64,000 bases of DNA from Mesocentrotus franciscanus (GCA_037976565.1 CP137675.1:18812446-18876445), one strand, 5' to 3'; numbered from the stretch's first letter, positions 48,401-59,890 are shown. The notes: a model not told the origin generated them from the letters alone. Numbers and translations are program-made.

Positions 48401-48545
48401 TCTTTCTCTCTCCCCCACGGCCAACCTCCCTTCACTTCATCTCACTCAGCCTCTCCCTATCTCTCTCTCTCTCTCTCTCTCTTCTCCCCTCTCTTTCTCC
48501 CCTCTCTCCCTCTCTCCCCTTCCACCGTCACCTATACCCCTCCCC
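48400..48545. repeat. (CT)n-rich tract
   Basis: CTATCTCTCTCTCTCTCTCT and CCCTCTCTCCCTCTCTCCCC. It borders the second foldback element. Confidence 0.85.
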
Positions 48546-48890
48546 GTATCAGGACAATTACCCCGGAAAACTACCCCAAGGACAACCACGGCCCCGAGGA
48601 CAACCACCCCGAAAAATTACCCCCTAGGACAATCCCCCCATCCCTGAAAATAACCCTCTTGGAAAATCCCCCCCCCCTCAAGGACAACCAAGGACAACCA
48701 CCCGAGGACAATTACCCCGAAAATTACCCCCCTGTTTATTAAAGGGGATGTCCACCCTGATACAAAGTTTGGGTTAAATAAAAGCAGATTTTTTTTCGGG
48801 GGGTAATTGTCCTCGGGGGTGGTTGTCCCAGGGTTGTAATTTTCAGGGGAATTGTCCTTTGGGGGAGGGGGGTAATTGTCCCGCTGGTAA
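48545..48890. mobile_element. foldback element of ~17-bp tandem repeats, copy 2
   Basis: Left arm units GAGGACAATTACCCCGAAA are repeated about eight times. The right arm has the inverse (TTTTTTTCGGGGGGTAATTG, TCCTCGGGGG). The centre contains GTCCACCCTGATA, the reverse complement of the centre of copy 1 (TATCAGGGTGGAC near 42937). Confidence 0.78.
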
Positions 48891-48894
48891 CTGA

Positions 48895-49310
48895 CATGTG
48901 GAAATATAAGGCGCGCTTATTCGAGTTAAAAAGGGGTATAGTTATTAAAAGGGAAGTGGCACTTCTTACAAAGGAAAAGAGGCACTTGTCAAAGTAAAAG
49001 TGGCACCTCTCAGGTTTGTATAGGGCAATTATCAGAGGTGAAGTGGGCACTTTTCAAAAGTGGAAAAGGGCACTTCTCGTACCTGAAAAGGGGCACTTAC
49101 TAGAGATTAAAAAGGGCACTTATAAGAATGGAAATGGACACTGTCTTATTGCAAAGGAAAATGGGAACTTGTTGAAGGAAAAGCGGCACGTGTCAAAATA
49201 AAAGGGGGAATTATCAGAGGTGAAAAGGGGAAGGGGCACTTTTACAAATAAATTTGGGCACTTTTCCTATGTAAAAATGGGCACTTTTGGGGTACTTGAA
49301 AAAGTGGGGC
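48895..49310 (+). repeat. AAGGGGCACTT-type tandem array, copy 2
   Basis: Roughly 12-14 units of ~30 bp (AAAAGGGGCACTTAC, GAGATTAAAAAGGGCACTTA). It directly follows the foldback element and directly precedes a GC-rich array. Confidence 0.85.
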
Positions 49311-50430
49311 TGAGCCCCCCGAGGGCCATTTCTGGGTACAGGTATATCCTTTTAGGTTCTTTTAGGTTCACTCATTGGCGTGGGGTCCAGCGGGCTGAGC
49401 CCCCCGAAACTCAGGGATTTGAGACATTTTATAACGTTCAGATAAGCATTCAGGAGCCTGCCTTAGACCCCCTGGTGGGGTCGAGGGGGCGGAGCCCCCG
49501 GAAGCTTAGGCGTTTTAGACATTTATTACGGTCAGATGAGCATATTTAGATACCTTATTTGTGACACTCGCAGGTCACTAATTGGCGTGGGTCCAGGGGG
49601 CGGAGCCCCCGGAAGCTCAGGGGTTTTTGGCAATAAATTACGGTCATATGAGCATCCAGGGGCCCGCCTTAGGGCCATTGGTTGGCTCCAGGGGGCAGAG
49701 CCGGAAGCTCAGGGATTTTAGGCGTTTAATTACGGTCAGATGAGCATATTTTGATACCTTATTTGTGACACTGGCAGGATACTAATTGGTGTGGGGTCCA
49801 GGGGGCGGAGCCCCAAAGCTCAGGGTTTTAGGCATTTCATAGCGGTCAGATAAGCATTCAGGGGCCGCCTTAGGCCCCTGGTGGGGTCGACAGGGCAGGG
49901 CCCCGGAAGCTCAGAGGTTTTAGGCGTTTAATTACGGTCAGATGAGCATATTTTGATACCTTATTTGTGACACTGGCAGTACACTAATTGGCGTGGGGTC
50001 CAGGGGGCGGAGCCCCCAGAAGCTCAGGGGTTTTAGGTATTAAATTACCGTCAGATGAGCATTCAGGGGCCCGCCTTAGGGCCCTAGGTGGATTCAAGGG
50101 GGCAGAGCCCCCGGAAGCTCAGGGGTTTTAGGCATTTAATCACGGTCAGATGAGCATATTTTGATACCTCACTATTTTGTGACACTGGCAGGTCACTATT
50201 CTTTCTTTCTATTTTTCTATAATATACTTTTTCAAAAAAGTTGGCGGACTCGAGGCCCCCGAGCCCTGCAGTTCTGCGGGCCCTGACATGTAGGCCTCTA
50301 AATAAGCATATTTCTTGCCTGACTGTAAATTTAGGAATTTGTTATTTTCCAACAAACGCATATAAAAGTATAATTTACTAAAAAGTGAGAAAAAAACTCG
50401 GAAAATTATGTCATTTCCGCAAATTTCCCT
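49310..50430 (-). mobile_element. GC-rich repeat array plus terminal segment, half element
   Basis: Inverted-orientation units (GGGGTCCAGGGGGCGGAGCC, GAAGCTCAGGGGTTTTAGGC, ATTACGGTCAGATGAGCAT) run to about 50195. They are followed by CT-rich sequence and the terminal segment 50225-50430 (GGGCCCTGACATGTAGGCCT, AACAAACGCATA, TTTACTAAAAAGTGAG) shared with 32320-32600. The opposite arm is missing. Confidence 0.8.
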
Positions 50431-50955
50431 TACCCTTCTCTCTATTTAAGGTTTGCTAGGGGAGGCAAGAGCCTTTCGGCCCCCGCCGATCCACACACGT
50501 TGTTGGCGGAATTAATCGCAACTGATGTCCCCTTCTTTTCACACTTTTCGTTTCTTTTCGTCTTTTTCGTTCCCTTTAGCTCTCCTCTTTCCCTTTCCCT
50601 TCCTTCTCTCTTTTTTGTGGGGGGGTAGAGGCCTTGCCCCCGATCCACAACTTGTTGGTGGGAAAATTGCAACTGATATCCCCCTTTTGTTTCTTTCTTC
50701 CTCTTTTTTTCCTTCTCTTCATCTCCTCTTTTCCTTTTTTCTTTCCCTTTCCTTCCCTCTCTCTTATTTTTGTTTTATTGATAGGGGTGAGAGGCAACAG
50801 CCTGGGAGGCAAGGCCCTTTCGGCTCCTCCCCGATCTCCTTCTTTACCCCTTTTCTTTTCTTCTTCCTTCTTTTCTTTCCCTTCTCTCTCTTTCTTTTTT
50901 TCTTTTTTTTTTTTTGCTGGGGGCCAAGGCCCGCTCGGCCTCCCCCCTGGAATCG
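50431..50955 (-). repeat. GA-rich complex satellite, copy 3, interrupting a LINE
   Basis: Same units as at 23270 and 32940. The right edge reads GGAATCGCGCCTG, then LINE sequence begins at once. Read on the minus strand, the end is CAGGCGCGATTCCAGGGGGG, a hAT-type terminus, so the satellite seems to be carried by an element that inserted into the LINE. Confidence 0.8.
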
Positions 50956-52520
50956 CGCCTGCACATGCTTTCGCATTTACGAAATGTCTAATACGAGCTA
51001 TATTTGATAGGTGGTAGTGAAGTCCACGACAGAGGGATGACACATGACGATCCATCTTGAGTGCTGAATCAAACTGCACACCAAGACTTTTTGCAGAAAA
51101 TGTTGGATTTATCAAGATGTCAGAAATCGCCAGTTGGACATCAGACACATACTGCCGTGCTTGTGGGGTAGATGCTACAAGAAACTCAGTTTTGTCACAA
51201 TTTAGCTTGAACATATTACACGCCATCCACTTCTGGAGATACTCAACACAGCTTGATAAAGATGAAAGAGCATGGTTCACTGATTCTGTACTCCTAGGAT
51301 CAGCAAAAACATACAAGAAATATCGTCTGCATATGAGTGATAGCGCACACCTTCATACTGTCCAATTATGTCCGATAGTGGCTGCGTGTACATGCTGAAA
51401 GGTAGCGGTCCGATTACTGATCCTTGCGGTACGCCGTAATCAAGAGACTGTTGAGTAGATAGTTCAGATGTTACTTTGCATCTGCTGGGGCGACCCGACA
51501 GGTAAGAAGTGAACCAGGACAGAGCACTGCCTGTGATATTAAACACTTCGGAGAGTCGATCAAGAAGGATTGTATGATCTACTGAGTCAAAGGCAGCTGA
51601 AAGTTCTAGGAGAATAACAAAAGTCACATGTTTCTTGTCCATAGCCTGCAGGATATCATTCTTCATCTTCAGAAGTGCTGTCTCCGTGCTATGCTATGAC
51701 GATGACTGACAATCACTATTGAGCTCATTTAATTCCAAGTGCTCTGTAACCTGCATCAGAACTACCTTTTCAATGATCTTGGATAGGAAGGGTAGATTGG
51801 AGACCGGGCGATAGTTTTTCAATTTATCTCGATCGAGGTTCTGCTTCTTGATGAGAGGCGTGACAACAGCTTCCTTCAGGGATGAAGGGAAGTCCCCAGA
51901 CTCCATGGATATCTTGATTATTGACACTATGTGAGGTAGAAATATGTCAATGTTCTCCTTTAACAACCACACTGGAATAGGATCAAGTGAGCAAGACTTA
52001 TTTGGTGATGCCATGATAACCTTGCGGACTTCATCTGTGGTCACAGAGTCAAAGTCGGATAACTCCGCAATACTCGAGGCCAGATCTCCAGGATGATGAT
52101 CTCTACATGTAGTTCTATCTGTATGAGCATTAGATGAGGAAGAAGCAGATGACAGAGCTTCTCTTATCCTAGCTACCTTCTCAGTAAAGTATCTAGCAAA
52201 TCTGTCGGATAGATCACTTGCAGACACATGTGTTGGCAACACAGTTGGAGATCTGTTCAAGAGCGTATTAAGTACACGGAAAATTGACTTCGTATCAGCA
52301 TCACTCAACTGGTCATTGTAGTACGACGACTTTGCCTTTCGGATGAGCCTGCCTAGAACGTGAATCTGGTCCAAATACCTAATGTGATCACCAACTGTGT
52401 GACTCTTAGACCACGAATTTTCGAGTCTTGTCTATTACGCCTTGCTTCATAGATTTCGTCAGTGTACCAAGCTGGATGCGAGCGAAATTTATGAGTCCGT
52501 TTTATGCATAATATGTAGAA
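50956..52520 (-). pseudogene. L2/CR1-like LINE reverse transcriptase, broken
   Basis: Minus-strand frames in order: SHPAWYTDEIYEARRNRQDS (near 52450), FARYFTEKVARIREAL, LDPIPVWLLKENIDIFLPHI, ITPLIKK-like VVTPLIKKQNL, LKNYRPVSNLPFLSKIIEKV, then a stop/frameshift near 51690, TFVILLELSAAFDSVDHTIL, LDYGVPQGSVIGPL, YHSYADDI (YADD catalytic motif, near 51340), then a shifted frame WMACNMFKLNCDKTEFLV and SLGVQFDSALKMDRHVSSLC, breaking off after FVNAKAC. This is the standard RT order of the L2/CR1 group. 5' and 3' ends are missing. Confidence 0.93.
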
Positions 52521-52850
52521 TATTTTGATATTTTCACATGAGAGACTGCAATAGTGCAATTTGTATAACTCTATGATTGAATTGCTTATTTTATGAGACC
52601 AAAGAATATAAATGTAATTACAAAAATATAGAAAATGCTTTGTCATTATTACCCTTTGTGATGTAATACAAAATGTACTGCTGGAAGATAAATTGAAATT
52701 CTGAAATGCTTACTACTGTCAATGTTTTTATTTCCAATGAAATGAGCTTCTCAAACATACTTTAGATTTTTAGATATTTATAATGAGTGCATGTATGTGT
52801 TTGTGTATGTGTTCGTCCTTCATCTGCTACCTTCCCACACCTCGTACCCA
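52521..52850. other. AT-rich spacer
   Basis: No feature recognised, apart from a short (TG)n patch around 52795-52815. Confidence 0.4.
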
Positions 52851-53030
52851 TTTCCCACTACAGTCATACTTCTAATTCAACTATAGTTCTACCTACAACC
52901 GTCCTGCTTCTACTACCACCCAACCTCTTCTACCAACCTACCTCCACTACCATCAAACATCCACTACAATCCTACCTCCACCACCACCCTACATTTACAA
53001 CATTTCCTCCCTCTACCACCAACCTACATC
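52850..53030. repeat. CTACCACC-type simple repeat, left part
   Basis: TACTACCACCCAACCTCTTC and TACCTCCACTACCATC. The same repeat resumes at 56086 beyond the 3.05-kb element, so the two were one array before insertion. Confidence 0.85.
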
Positions 53031-53094
53031 CAGGGGCGTCTCTAAAGGGGGGTGTACACCCCACCTGTCAGGATATTGTCGGTAAAATTGCGCT

Positions 53095-53345
53095 GCCGTC
53101 GGGAAAAAAGAGGAAAGGGGGAGGGGAAAAGGGAAAGAAAGAAAAAAAAAAGAAAAGGACAAGAAAAGAAAGGAAAGAAAGGAAAAAAAAAAGGAAAGAG
53201 AAGAAAAGAAAGAAAGAGAAAAAAGAAAAAGAGGGACGAGAGGAAAGAAAGGAAAAGGAAGAAAAGAGAGCCAGGAGAAAAGGGGAAAAAGGAAACGAAA
53301 GAAACGGGGGATGAAAGAGAGGAGAGAGAGGGGGGGTGTAAGAGT
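53095..53345. repeat. purine-rich (GGAAA)n tract
   Basis: AAAGAAAGAAAAAAAAAAGA-type sequence. It yields long Lys/Glu/Arg frames on one strand and Phe/Ser/Leu frames on the other, both artefacts. Confidence 0.9.
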
Positions 53346-53689
53346 CTGAGAGAGGAGGGGGTGGGAGTAAAAGATAGAGAGGGGGGTTGTTGGTGGAGTC
53401 GTCTCGTCGAGGGAGCAAGAAAGACGCGCATAAATTGTTGCTGTGTCGGTATTCTTGCTCGATCCACGTGTACTATATCAATGCAGAAGTTTGAAGTCGG
53501 TGAGATGTATAATGTCGGTCGGCCGACAAGTTTTTTTTCCCTACGAACTGTGACTTTTTATCCCCTGTGACGACTTCGAGAGAGACTACAACTTTAATAC
53601 TTGTATTTTCTCCGGCAAAGTTTCACTTTCCTATAATATCAGCTAAAGAAAACAGAGTTTTAAAATTTTCGAGGAAACTAGATTCAAAC

Positions 53690-55205
53690 AAATATTAAGA
53701 GTCGAGAACGGTACAACGAATCGTCTTTTTTCCCTAATATTTTAATGAAACCCCAAATCTTCCGCGCTTTGGAAGCGAAAGGGGGGAACTGAATTCAGAT
53801 AATTAGGGTTAAGAGTCGAGAACGGTACAACGAATCGTCTTCTTGCTATAATAATTTGTTAAAGGAAACGTCAAAGCTTCCAGGAAAAAACTGAACTCAG
53901 ATAAGGATTAAGAGTCGAGAACAATACAACGATTCGTCTGCAATCTCTCATAATTTAAAGAAACGTCAAAGCTTTCGCGCGGGAGGGGGAACTTCATTCA
54001 GACAATAAGGGTTAAGAGTTGCGAACGGTACAACGAATCGTCTTCTTTCTCTAATAATTTAAGGAAACGTCTAAGCTTCCGCGCCCCGAGCGGGAGGGGG
54101 GACTGAATTCCGATAATTAGGATTTAGAGTCGAGAACGGTACAACGAATCGTCTTCTTTCTCTAATAATTTAATGAAACTTCAAAGCTTCCGCGCTTCAA
54201 GCGGAAGAGGGAAAAAAGAATTCAGACAAGGATCAAGAGTCGAGAACGGTAAAACGAATAGTCTTCTTTCTCTAATAATTCAATGAAACGTCAAAGTTTC
54301 CGCGCTTCGCGCGGGAGGGGGACTGAATTCCGATAATTAGGGTTTAGAGTCGAGAAAGGTAAAAACGAATCGTCTTCTTTCTCTAATAATTTAAGGAAAC
54401 GTCTAAGCTTCCGCGCTTCGAGCGGGAGGGGGGACTGAATTTCGATAATTAGGGTCTAGAGTCGAGAACGGTACAATGAATCGTCTTCTATCTATAATAA
54501 TTCAATGAAACGTCAAAGCTTCCGCGCTTTGCGCGGGAGGGGGGAAACTGAATTCAGACAATATTGGGGTTAAGAGTCGCGAACGGTACAACGAATCGAC
54601 TTTTTATAACAATTCAATTAAACGTCAAAGCTTCCGGGCTTCGCGCGGGAGGGGGACTGAATTCCGATAATTAGGGTTTAGAGTCGAGAACGGTACAATG
54701 AATCGTCTTCTATCTATAATAATTCAATGAAACGTCAAAGCTTCCGCGCTTTGCGCGGGAGGGGGGAAACTGAATTCAGACAATATTGGGGTTAAGAGTC
54801 GCGAACGGTACAACGAATCGTCTTTTTATAATAATGCAATTAAACGTCAAAGCTTCCGGGCTTCGCGCGGGAGGGGGGGAAAAACTGAATTCAGACAATT
54901 AAGGTTAAGAGTCGCGAACTGTACAACGAATCGTCTTCTTTCTCTAATAATTCAATGAAACGTCAAAGTTTCCGCGCTTCGTGCGGGAGGGAAACTGAAT
55001 TCAGACAATTAGGGTTAAGAGTCGAGAACGGCACAAAAATCGTCTTCTTTCTCTAATAATTTAATGAAACTTCAAAGCTTCCGCGCTTCAAGCGGAAGAG
55101 GGAAAAAAGAATTCAGACAAGGATTAAGAGTCGAGAACGGTACAACGAATCGTCGTCTTTCCTTAATAGTTTAATGAAACGTTTAAGCTTCGCGCGGGAG
55201 GCCCT
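53690..55205 (+). repeat. ~110-bp satellite, 14 copies, each with a GC hairpin
   Basis: GAGTCG(A/C)GAACGGTACAACG is followed by AATCGTCTTCTTTCTCTAAT, AATTTAATGAAACGTCAAAG, CTTCCGCGCTTCGCGCGGGA and GGGGGAACTGAATTCAGACA. Anchors fall near 53701, 53813, 53908, 54016, 54128, 54237, 54346, 54459, 54567, 54679, 54796, 54909, 55019 and 55128. Most units keep CCGCGC-TTC-GCGCGG or a close variant. No ORF persists. Confidence 0.92.
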
Positions 55206-56085
55206 TCACCCACCCTTAGGAGCGCGCTTCGCGCGCTCTTTAAGTGATTCGCTTGCTCACTGCCGCCCCCTTAAACGTACTATATCCCATTTGCAGGCCA
55301 AAAATGAAAAGGTTAAATTCCAACGGCATTTGAAAGACAATACTAATTTAGAACTTCCATAAAAAAGGGGTGGGTAAGTGGGAAAATAACGACTATTAGT
55401 TGTCGAATCGACTTAGGAGCTATAGAGCCAGTAAGTAATAGTCTGATTTTTCAGACCATTGTACCGAATGGTCGTACGTTTTATGCTGCGCAAAGATTCA
55501 ATCAGTTTAATTTTGGCCATTACAAGAAGTGGGTTATTGATGTAGACAAATGCTCATGTACCCTTTACAGCTCATATTTTATGTATGTTATTACCAAAGA
55601 TGAAAACATCCAGTCAGTCACTCAATAGTGTCTGACAGTGAAGTCTAGCAAGTAAACGGGTTTCCTTGCATAATTTGAATATTAGGACACTGCTAACGTT
55701 TAAATTTCACAGATAGGACGTACATGACATATTCATAATTCCTGCAAAGTTCTACAGAATTTGATGTTGGCTGCAAAAGGGACGTAGAATCTTTAAAATA
55801 AGATCCTAGCTACGCGCCTGCATTTAAATATATAGCTGTGATGCTGACTAAGTTGACGAAATAATTCGTATATTTATGTCGTCGAGGAAAATGACCATTT
55901 GCGCATACGCAAGTACTATAGATAGTTCATAGGAACAACAATTTAGCCTTCGGCCCCGGGTTTATAGGGTTAAATTTGTAGACATTAGGACATTAAATTT
56001 TGTCGGTAATTGGTGGCTAGTTTAATTTGTCGGTAATCGGTGGCTTCTACACCCCCCCACTGAAAAAGGTCTAGCGACGCCCATG

Positions 56086-56540
56086 CCTACAACTACTACC
56101 ATCGTACCCCTAACACCACCCTCCCTCTACCACCACTCTACCTCTACTACCATCCTACCTCTACTACCGCCCTACTTCTACTACCATCCTACCTCTAACA
56201 CCACCCTACCTCTAACACCACCCTCCCTCTACCACCACTCTACCACCACTCTACCACTACTACCACCCTGGATCTATTATCATTTTTACCTTTAATTCGA
56301 TCCTACTTTTATTACCATCCTACCTCTACTACCAACCTACCTCTACTACCAACCTACCTCCACTACCATCAAACATCCACTACAATCCTACCTCCACCAC
56401 CACCCTACCCTTAAAACATTTCCTCCCTTACCACCAACCTACATCTACTACCATCGTACCCCTAGCACCACCCTACCTCCACCGCAACCCTACCTCGCCT
56501 ACCGCCACCCTACCTCGCCTAACGCTACCCTACCTCGCCT
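56086..56540. repeat. CTACCACC-type simple repeat, right part
   Basis: CTACTACCATCGTACCCCTA, ACACCACCCTACCTC and similar phrases. Continuation of 52850-53030. The Thr/Pro/Leu/Tyr frame across it is an artefact. Confidence 0.9.
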
Positions 56541-58075
56541 AACCCTGGACCCCACGCCAGTTAGTGTCCTGCCAGTTTCACAAATAAGGTATCAAAATAT
56601 GCTCATCTGACCGTAATCAAATGCCTAAAAGCCCTAAGGTTCCGGGGGCTCTGCCCCCAGGACCCCACCTAGGGCCCTAAGGTAGGCCCCTAGATGCTCA
56701 TCTGACGGTACTTTAATGCCAAAGCCCCTGAGCTTATAGGGGCTCCGCCCCTGGACCCCACGCCAATTAGTAACCTGCCAGTGTCACAAGTAAGGTATCA
56801 AAATATGCTCATCTGACCGTAATAAAATGCCTTAAACCCGTAAGGTTCCGGGGGCTCTGCCCCCTGGACCCCACCTAGGGCCCTAAGGTAGGCCCCTAGA
56901 TGCTCATCTGACGGTACTTCAATGCCTAAAACCCCTGAGCTTCTGGGGGCTCCGCCCCTGGACCCCACGCCAATTAGTGTCCTGCCAGTGTCACAAGTAA
57001 GGTATCAAAATATGCTCATCTGACCGTAATAACTATGCCTTAAACCCGTAAGGTTCCGGGGGCTCTGCCCCCTGGACCCCACCTAGGGCCCTAAGGTAGG
57101 CCCCTAGATGCTCATCTGACGGTACTTTAATGCCTAAAACCCCTGAGCTTCTGGGGGCTCCGCCCCTGGACCCCACGCCAATTAGTGTCCTGCCAGTGTC
57201 ACAAATAAGGTATCAAAATATGCTCATCTAACCGTAATAAAATGCCCATACCTTCTGAGCTTCTGGGGACTCCGCCCCTTGACCCCCCCCTTGTCCCTAG
57301 ACCCCACGTCAATTTACGCTACGCTCTACCTGATCGTAAATACTTTAGTCCCCCCTCACCCACTTTGAAAACGTTGAGTGGGGCCTGCATGTAAGAGTTG
57401 GGTGATGCGGATTTTTGTCTGTCCCCCAAAAAAAACGTTTTTGCTCATTACGCCACGGAGCTCGGAGGTTTTATGCGTTTAATTACGGTCAGATGAGCAT
57501 ATTTTGATACCTTATTGGTGACACTGGCAGGACACCAATTGGCGTGGGGTCCAGGGGCGAAGCCCCCAGAAGCTCAGGGGTTTTAGGCATTACTTAACGG
57601 TCAGATAAGCATCCAAGGGCCCGCCTTAGGGCCCTAGGTGGAATCCAGGGGGCAGAGCCCCCGGAAGCTCAGGGGTTCTAGGCATTTAATCACTGTCATT
57701 TAGACACTGGCAGGTCACTTTTTTTTTCTTTCTCTCTTGTGTGTGTGTGATTGGGTTTTTACAGACGTGTATCAATCAGATATGATTATTTACGTCTGGG
57801 GACCGACCTTTAAACGTCACCATCCGAAAGACGTGACTCAGTTTCGAACCTGCGTCCTCGGCTGAATCAGTTTGTAACTTCCGCTGTTAGCTGGATTACA
57901 GGCGCATGCCACAACGCCTAGTTTCTCTCTATTTCTCTTTAATATACTTTTTCAAAAAGAGTAGGGGGAGGGGGCTCGAGGCCCCCGAGCCCTGACATGT
58001 AGGCCTCTCAATAAGCATATTTCTTGCCTGACTGTAATTTTAGGAATTTGTAATTTTCCAACAAAGATGAGTGCC
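56540..58075. mobile_element. foldback element with GC-rich repeat arms, copy 2
   Basis: Forward GC-rich units 56540-57300 (three nearly identical ~180-bp units with CCTAGATGCTCATCTGACGG). The junction with GATCGTAAATACTTTAGTCC and the CGTTTTTGCTCATTACGCCA word is at 57300-57460. Reverse units are at 57470-57715, then the terminal segment 57925-58070. A SINE at 57738-57921 splits the terminal CT tract. Confidence 0.75.
57738..57921 (-). mobile_element. SINE with (CA)n tail and tRNA/7SL-like head
   Basis: A perfect 9-bp direct repeat TTTCTCTCT flanks it (57729-57737 and 57922-57930). Read on the minus strand it begins CTAGGCGTTGTGGCATGCGC, CTGTAATCCAGCTAAC, later GCCGAGGACGCAGGTTCGAA (B box GGTTCGAAAC). 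The body is GTCACGTCTTTCGGATGGTG, GGTCGGTCCCCAGACGTAAA, and the tail AATCACACACACACA. It is clearly a pol III SINE; whether the head derives from tRNA or 7SL RNA is open. Confidence 0.82.
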
Positions 58076-58760
58076 CCTTTTACCTCAGATGAGTGCCCCT
58101 TTTAATTTTTTTTTTTAAAGTACGCATTTTCCGTCTGATAAGCGCCCCTCCCTTTCTTATAAATGCCCCTATACAAATTTGATAGGTGCCCCTTTTCCAG
58201 TCTCATAAATGCCTCTTTTCATCTCTCTTGAGTGCCCCTTTTCAGGTACAAGAAGTACACCCTACCACCTCTGATAATAGCACCTACTCAAATCTGAGAG
58301 TTGCCCCCTTTTACTTTTTTTGACAAGTGCCTATTTTCCTTTGTAATAAGTGCCCCTTTTTAATTCTCATAAGTGCCCCTTTTCAGGTAGTGCCCCCATC
58401 ACCTCTGATAATTTCCCCTTTTTACCTATGATACGTGCCCCTTTTATTAAGGCACGTGCCCGCTTTTTTCTAATGGCCCTTTTTTCTTATGATAATCCCG
58501 AAAAAGAACCCCTTCGCGTTCTCAACACTGATATAATTATGCCCTTATTAAAATATGATATGTACCCCTGTTCCTTCGACAATTACCCGCTTTCCATTTT
58601 AATAGGAGCCCCTTTTCCATTCTCATATGTGCCCCTTTTAATGTGCGAGAAGTGCCCCTTTTCACTTCTGATAATTGCCCTTTTTACTTGACAGCTGCAA
58701 CTATTCCTTTTTAATAAGGATCAGTTTTCCTTTTGGTTAGTACCCTCTTTTCCTTTCTAT
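58065..58760 (-). repeat. AAGTGCCCCTTTT-type tandem array, copy 3 (inverted)
   Basis: About 22 diverged ~30-bp units such as ATAAGTGCCCCTTTTCA, the reverse complement of the arrays at 9300 and 48895. It directly follows the foldback terminal segment. Confidence 0.85.
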
Positions 58761-59117
58761 ATAACATTTGCCCCATATTCAAAGCGACTAAGGGCAACTT
58801 TTCTTGAATGGCAAAATTTAACTTAAATTTTATCATAATGTGAAAGAGGATGTCATTTAAAACACATTTCTGCACAGGTGTGAAGTTGGTTGGATATTCG
58901 ATATTCATATTAAAAGTGTGAAGTTAGTTGAATAATCTTGATTTGGGCAACTTAAACCCCATGGGCCAGGGCAAGCTAACTAACTTTGGGTTGCCCTGAT
59001 CGCCCTAGATCCTTTGAGCTAGCTGCCTGCCCCGGTATAGCCGGCGTGGGGCTGTTTCCAGGCGCGCCGGAAGCAGTTTGGGATGGGGGGCAAACAATAC
59101 AGGGGCTCACCTTTCAC
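58761..59117. other. short spacer
   Basis: No feature recognised. Confidence 0.4.
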
Positions 59118-59890
59118 GGGCAGTGGCGAATTGAGCAAAAACGTTTGGGGGCAGAAGAAAAATCTGCATCACCACCACCACCACCACCACCACAAATTGG
59201 CGTGGGGTCCAGGGGCGGAGCCCGGCGGGGTCAAGGGGCAGAGCCCCCGGAAGCACAGGGGTTTTAGGCATTATATTACGGTCAGATAAGCATATTTAGA
59301 TACCTTATTTGTGACACTGGCAGGTCACTTATTGGCGGGGGGTCAAGGGGGCTGAGTCCCCGGAAGCTCAGAGGTTTGAGGTATATAATTACGGTCAGAT
59401 AGCATCCAGGGGCCCTCATTAGGGCCCTCGGTGTTGTCCAGGGGTAGAGCCCCCGGAAGCTCAGGGGTTTTAGGTATTTAATTACGGTCAGATGAGCATC
59501 TAGGGGGAGGAGCCCCCGTAAGCTCAGGGGTTTTAGGCATCTAATTACGGTGAGATGAGCATATTTTGATACCTCATTTGTGACACTGGCAGATCACTCA
59601 TTCTTTCTTTCTCTTTCTTTCTTTTTTCTCTTTAACACACTTTTTCAAAAAAGTGAAGGGGGCTCGAGCTCCTGAGCCCCGCCGTTCTGCAGGCCCTGAC
59701 ATGAAGGCTTCTAAATAAGCATATTTTTTGCCAGACTGTAAATTTGGGAATTTGTGATTTTCCAACAAACGCATAAACAAGTATAATTTACACCAAAATA
59801 ATGAGAAAAAATCCCGGAAAATCATGTCATTTCAACATTTGTAATCACTGGTATCGAATTAGAAATAAACCACGTTTGAATTTTATTGGG
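59118..59890 (-). mobile_element. half element of the GC-rich repeat family
   Basis: Begins with the junction word GCAGTGGCGAATTGAGCAAA and a (CAC)n run, continues with inverted GC-rich units (59200-59590), a CT tract and the terminal segment (GCCCTGACATGAAGGC, AACAAACGCATA, TATCGAATTAGAAATAAACC) to about 59890. This copy has only one arm, so it shows the order junction-repeats-terminus of a single unit. Confidence 0.75.

Larger units (their letters stand above)
53031..56085. mobile_element. 3.05-kb inverted-repeat element carrying a satellite
   Basis: Starts CAGGGGCGTCTCTAAAGGGG. The reverse complement of its end reads CATGGGCGTCGCTAGACC. Further inside, TTGTCGGTAAAATT on the left matches the inverse of ACAAATT/TACCGACAA on the right. 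Flanks CCTACATC and CCTACAAC give a 6/8 target duplication, compatible with hAT but in low-complexity sequence. Interior: purine tract 53095-53340, unique part, satellite 53690-55200, unique part. No transposase recognised. Confidence 0.68.

Noticed and set aside
52787..53570. Frames of 172-175 codons, lysine-rich
   Set aside because: Generated by a purine tract inside the 3.05-kb element; no domain.
59166..59195. Run of histidine codons resembling a tag (vector contamination?)
   Set aside because: A (CAC)n microsatellite inside the GC-rich repeat family junction; flanks are native repeat sequence.
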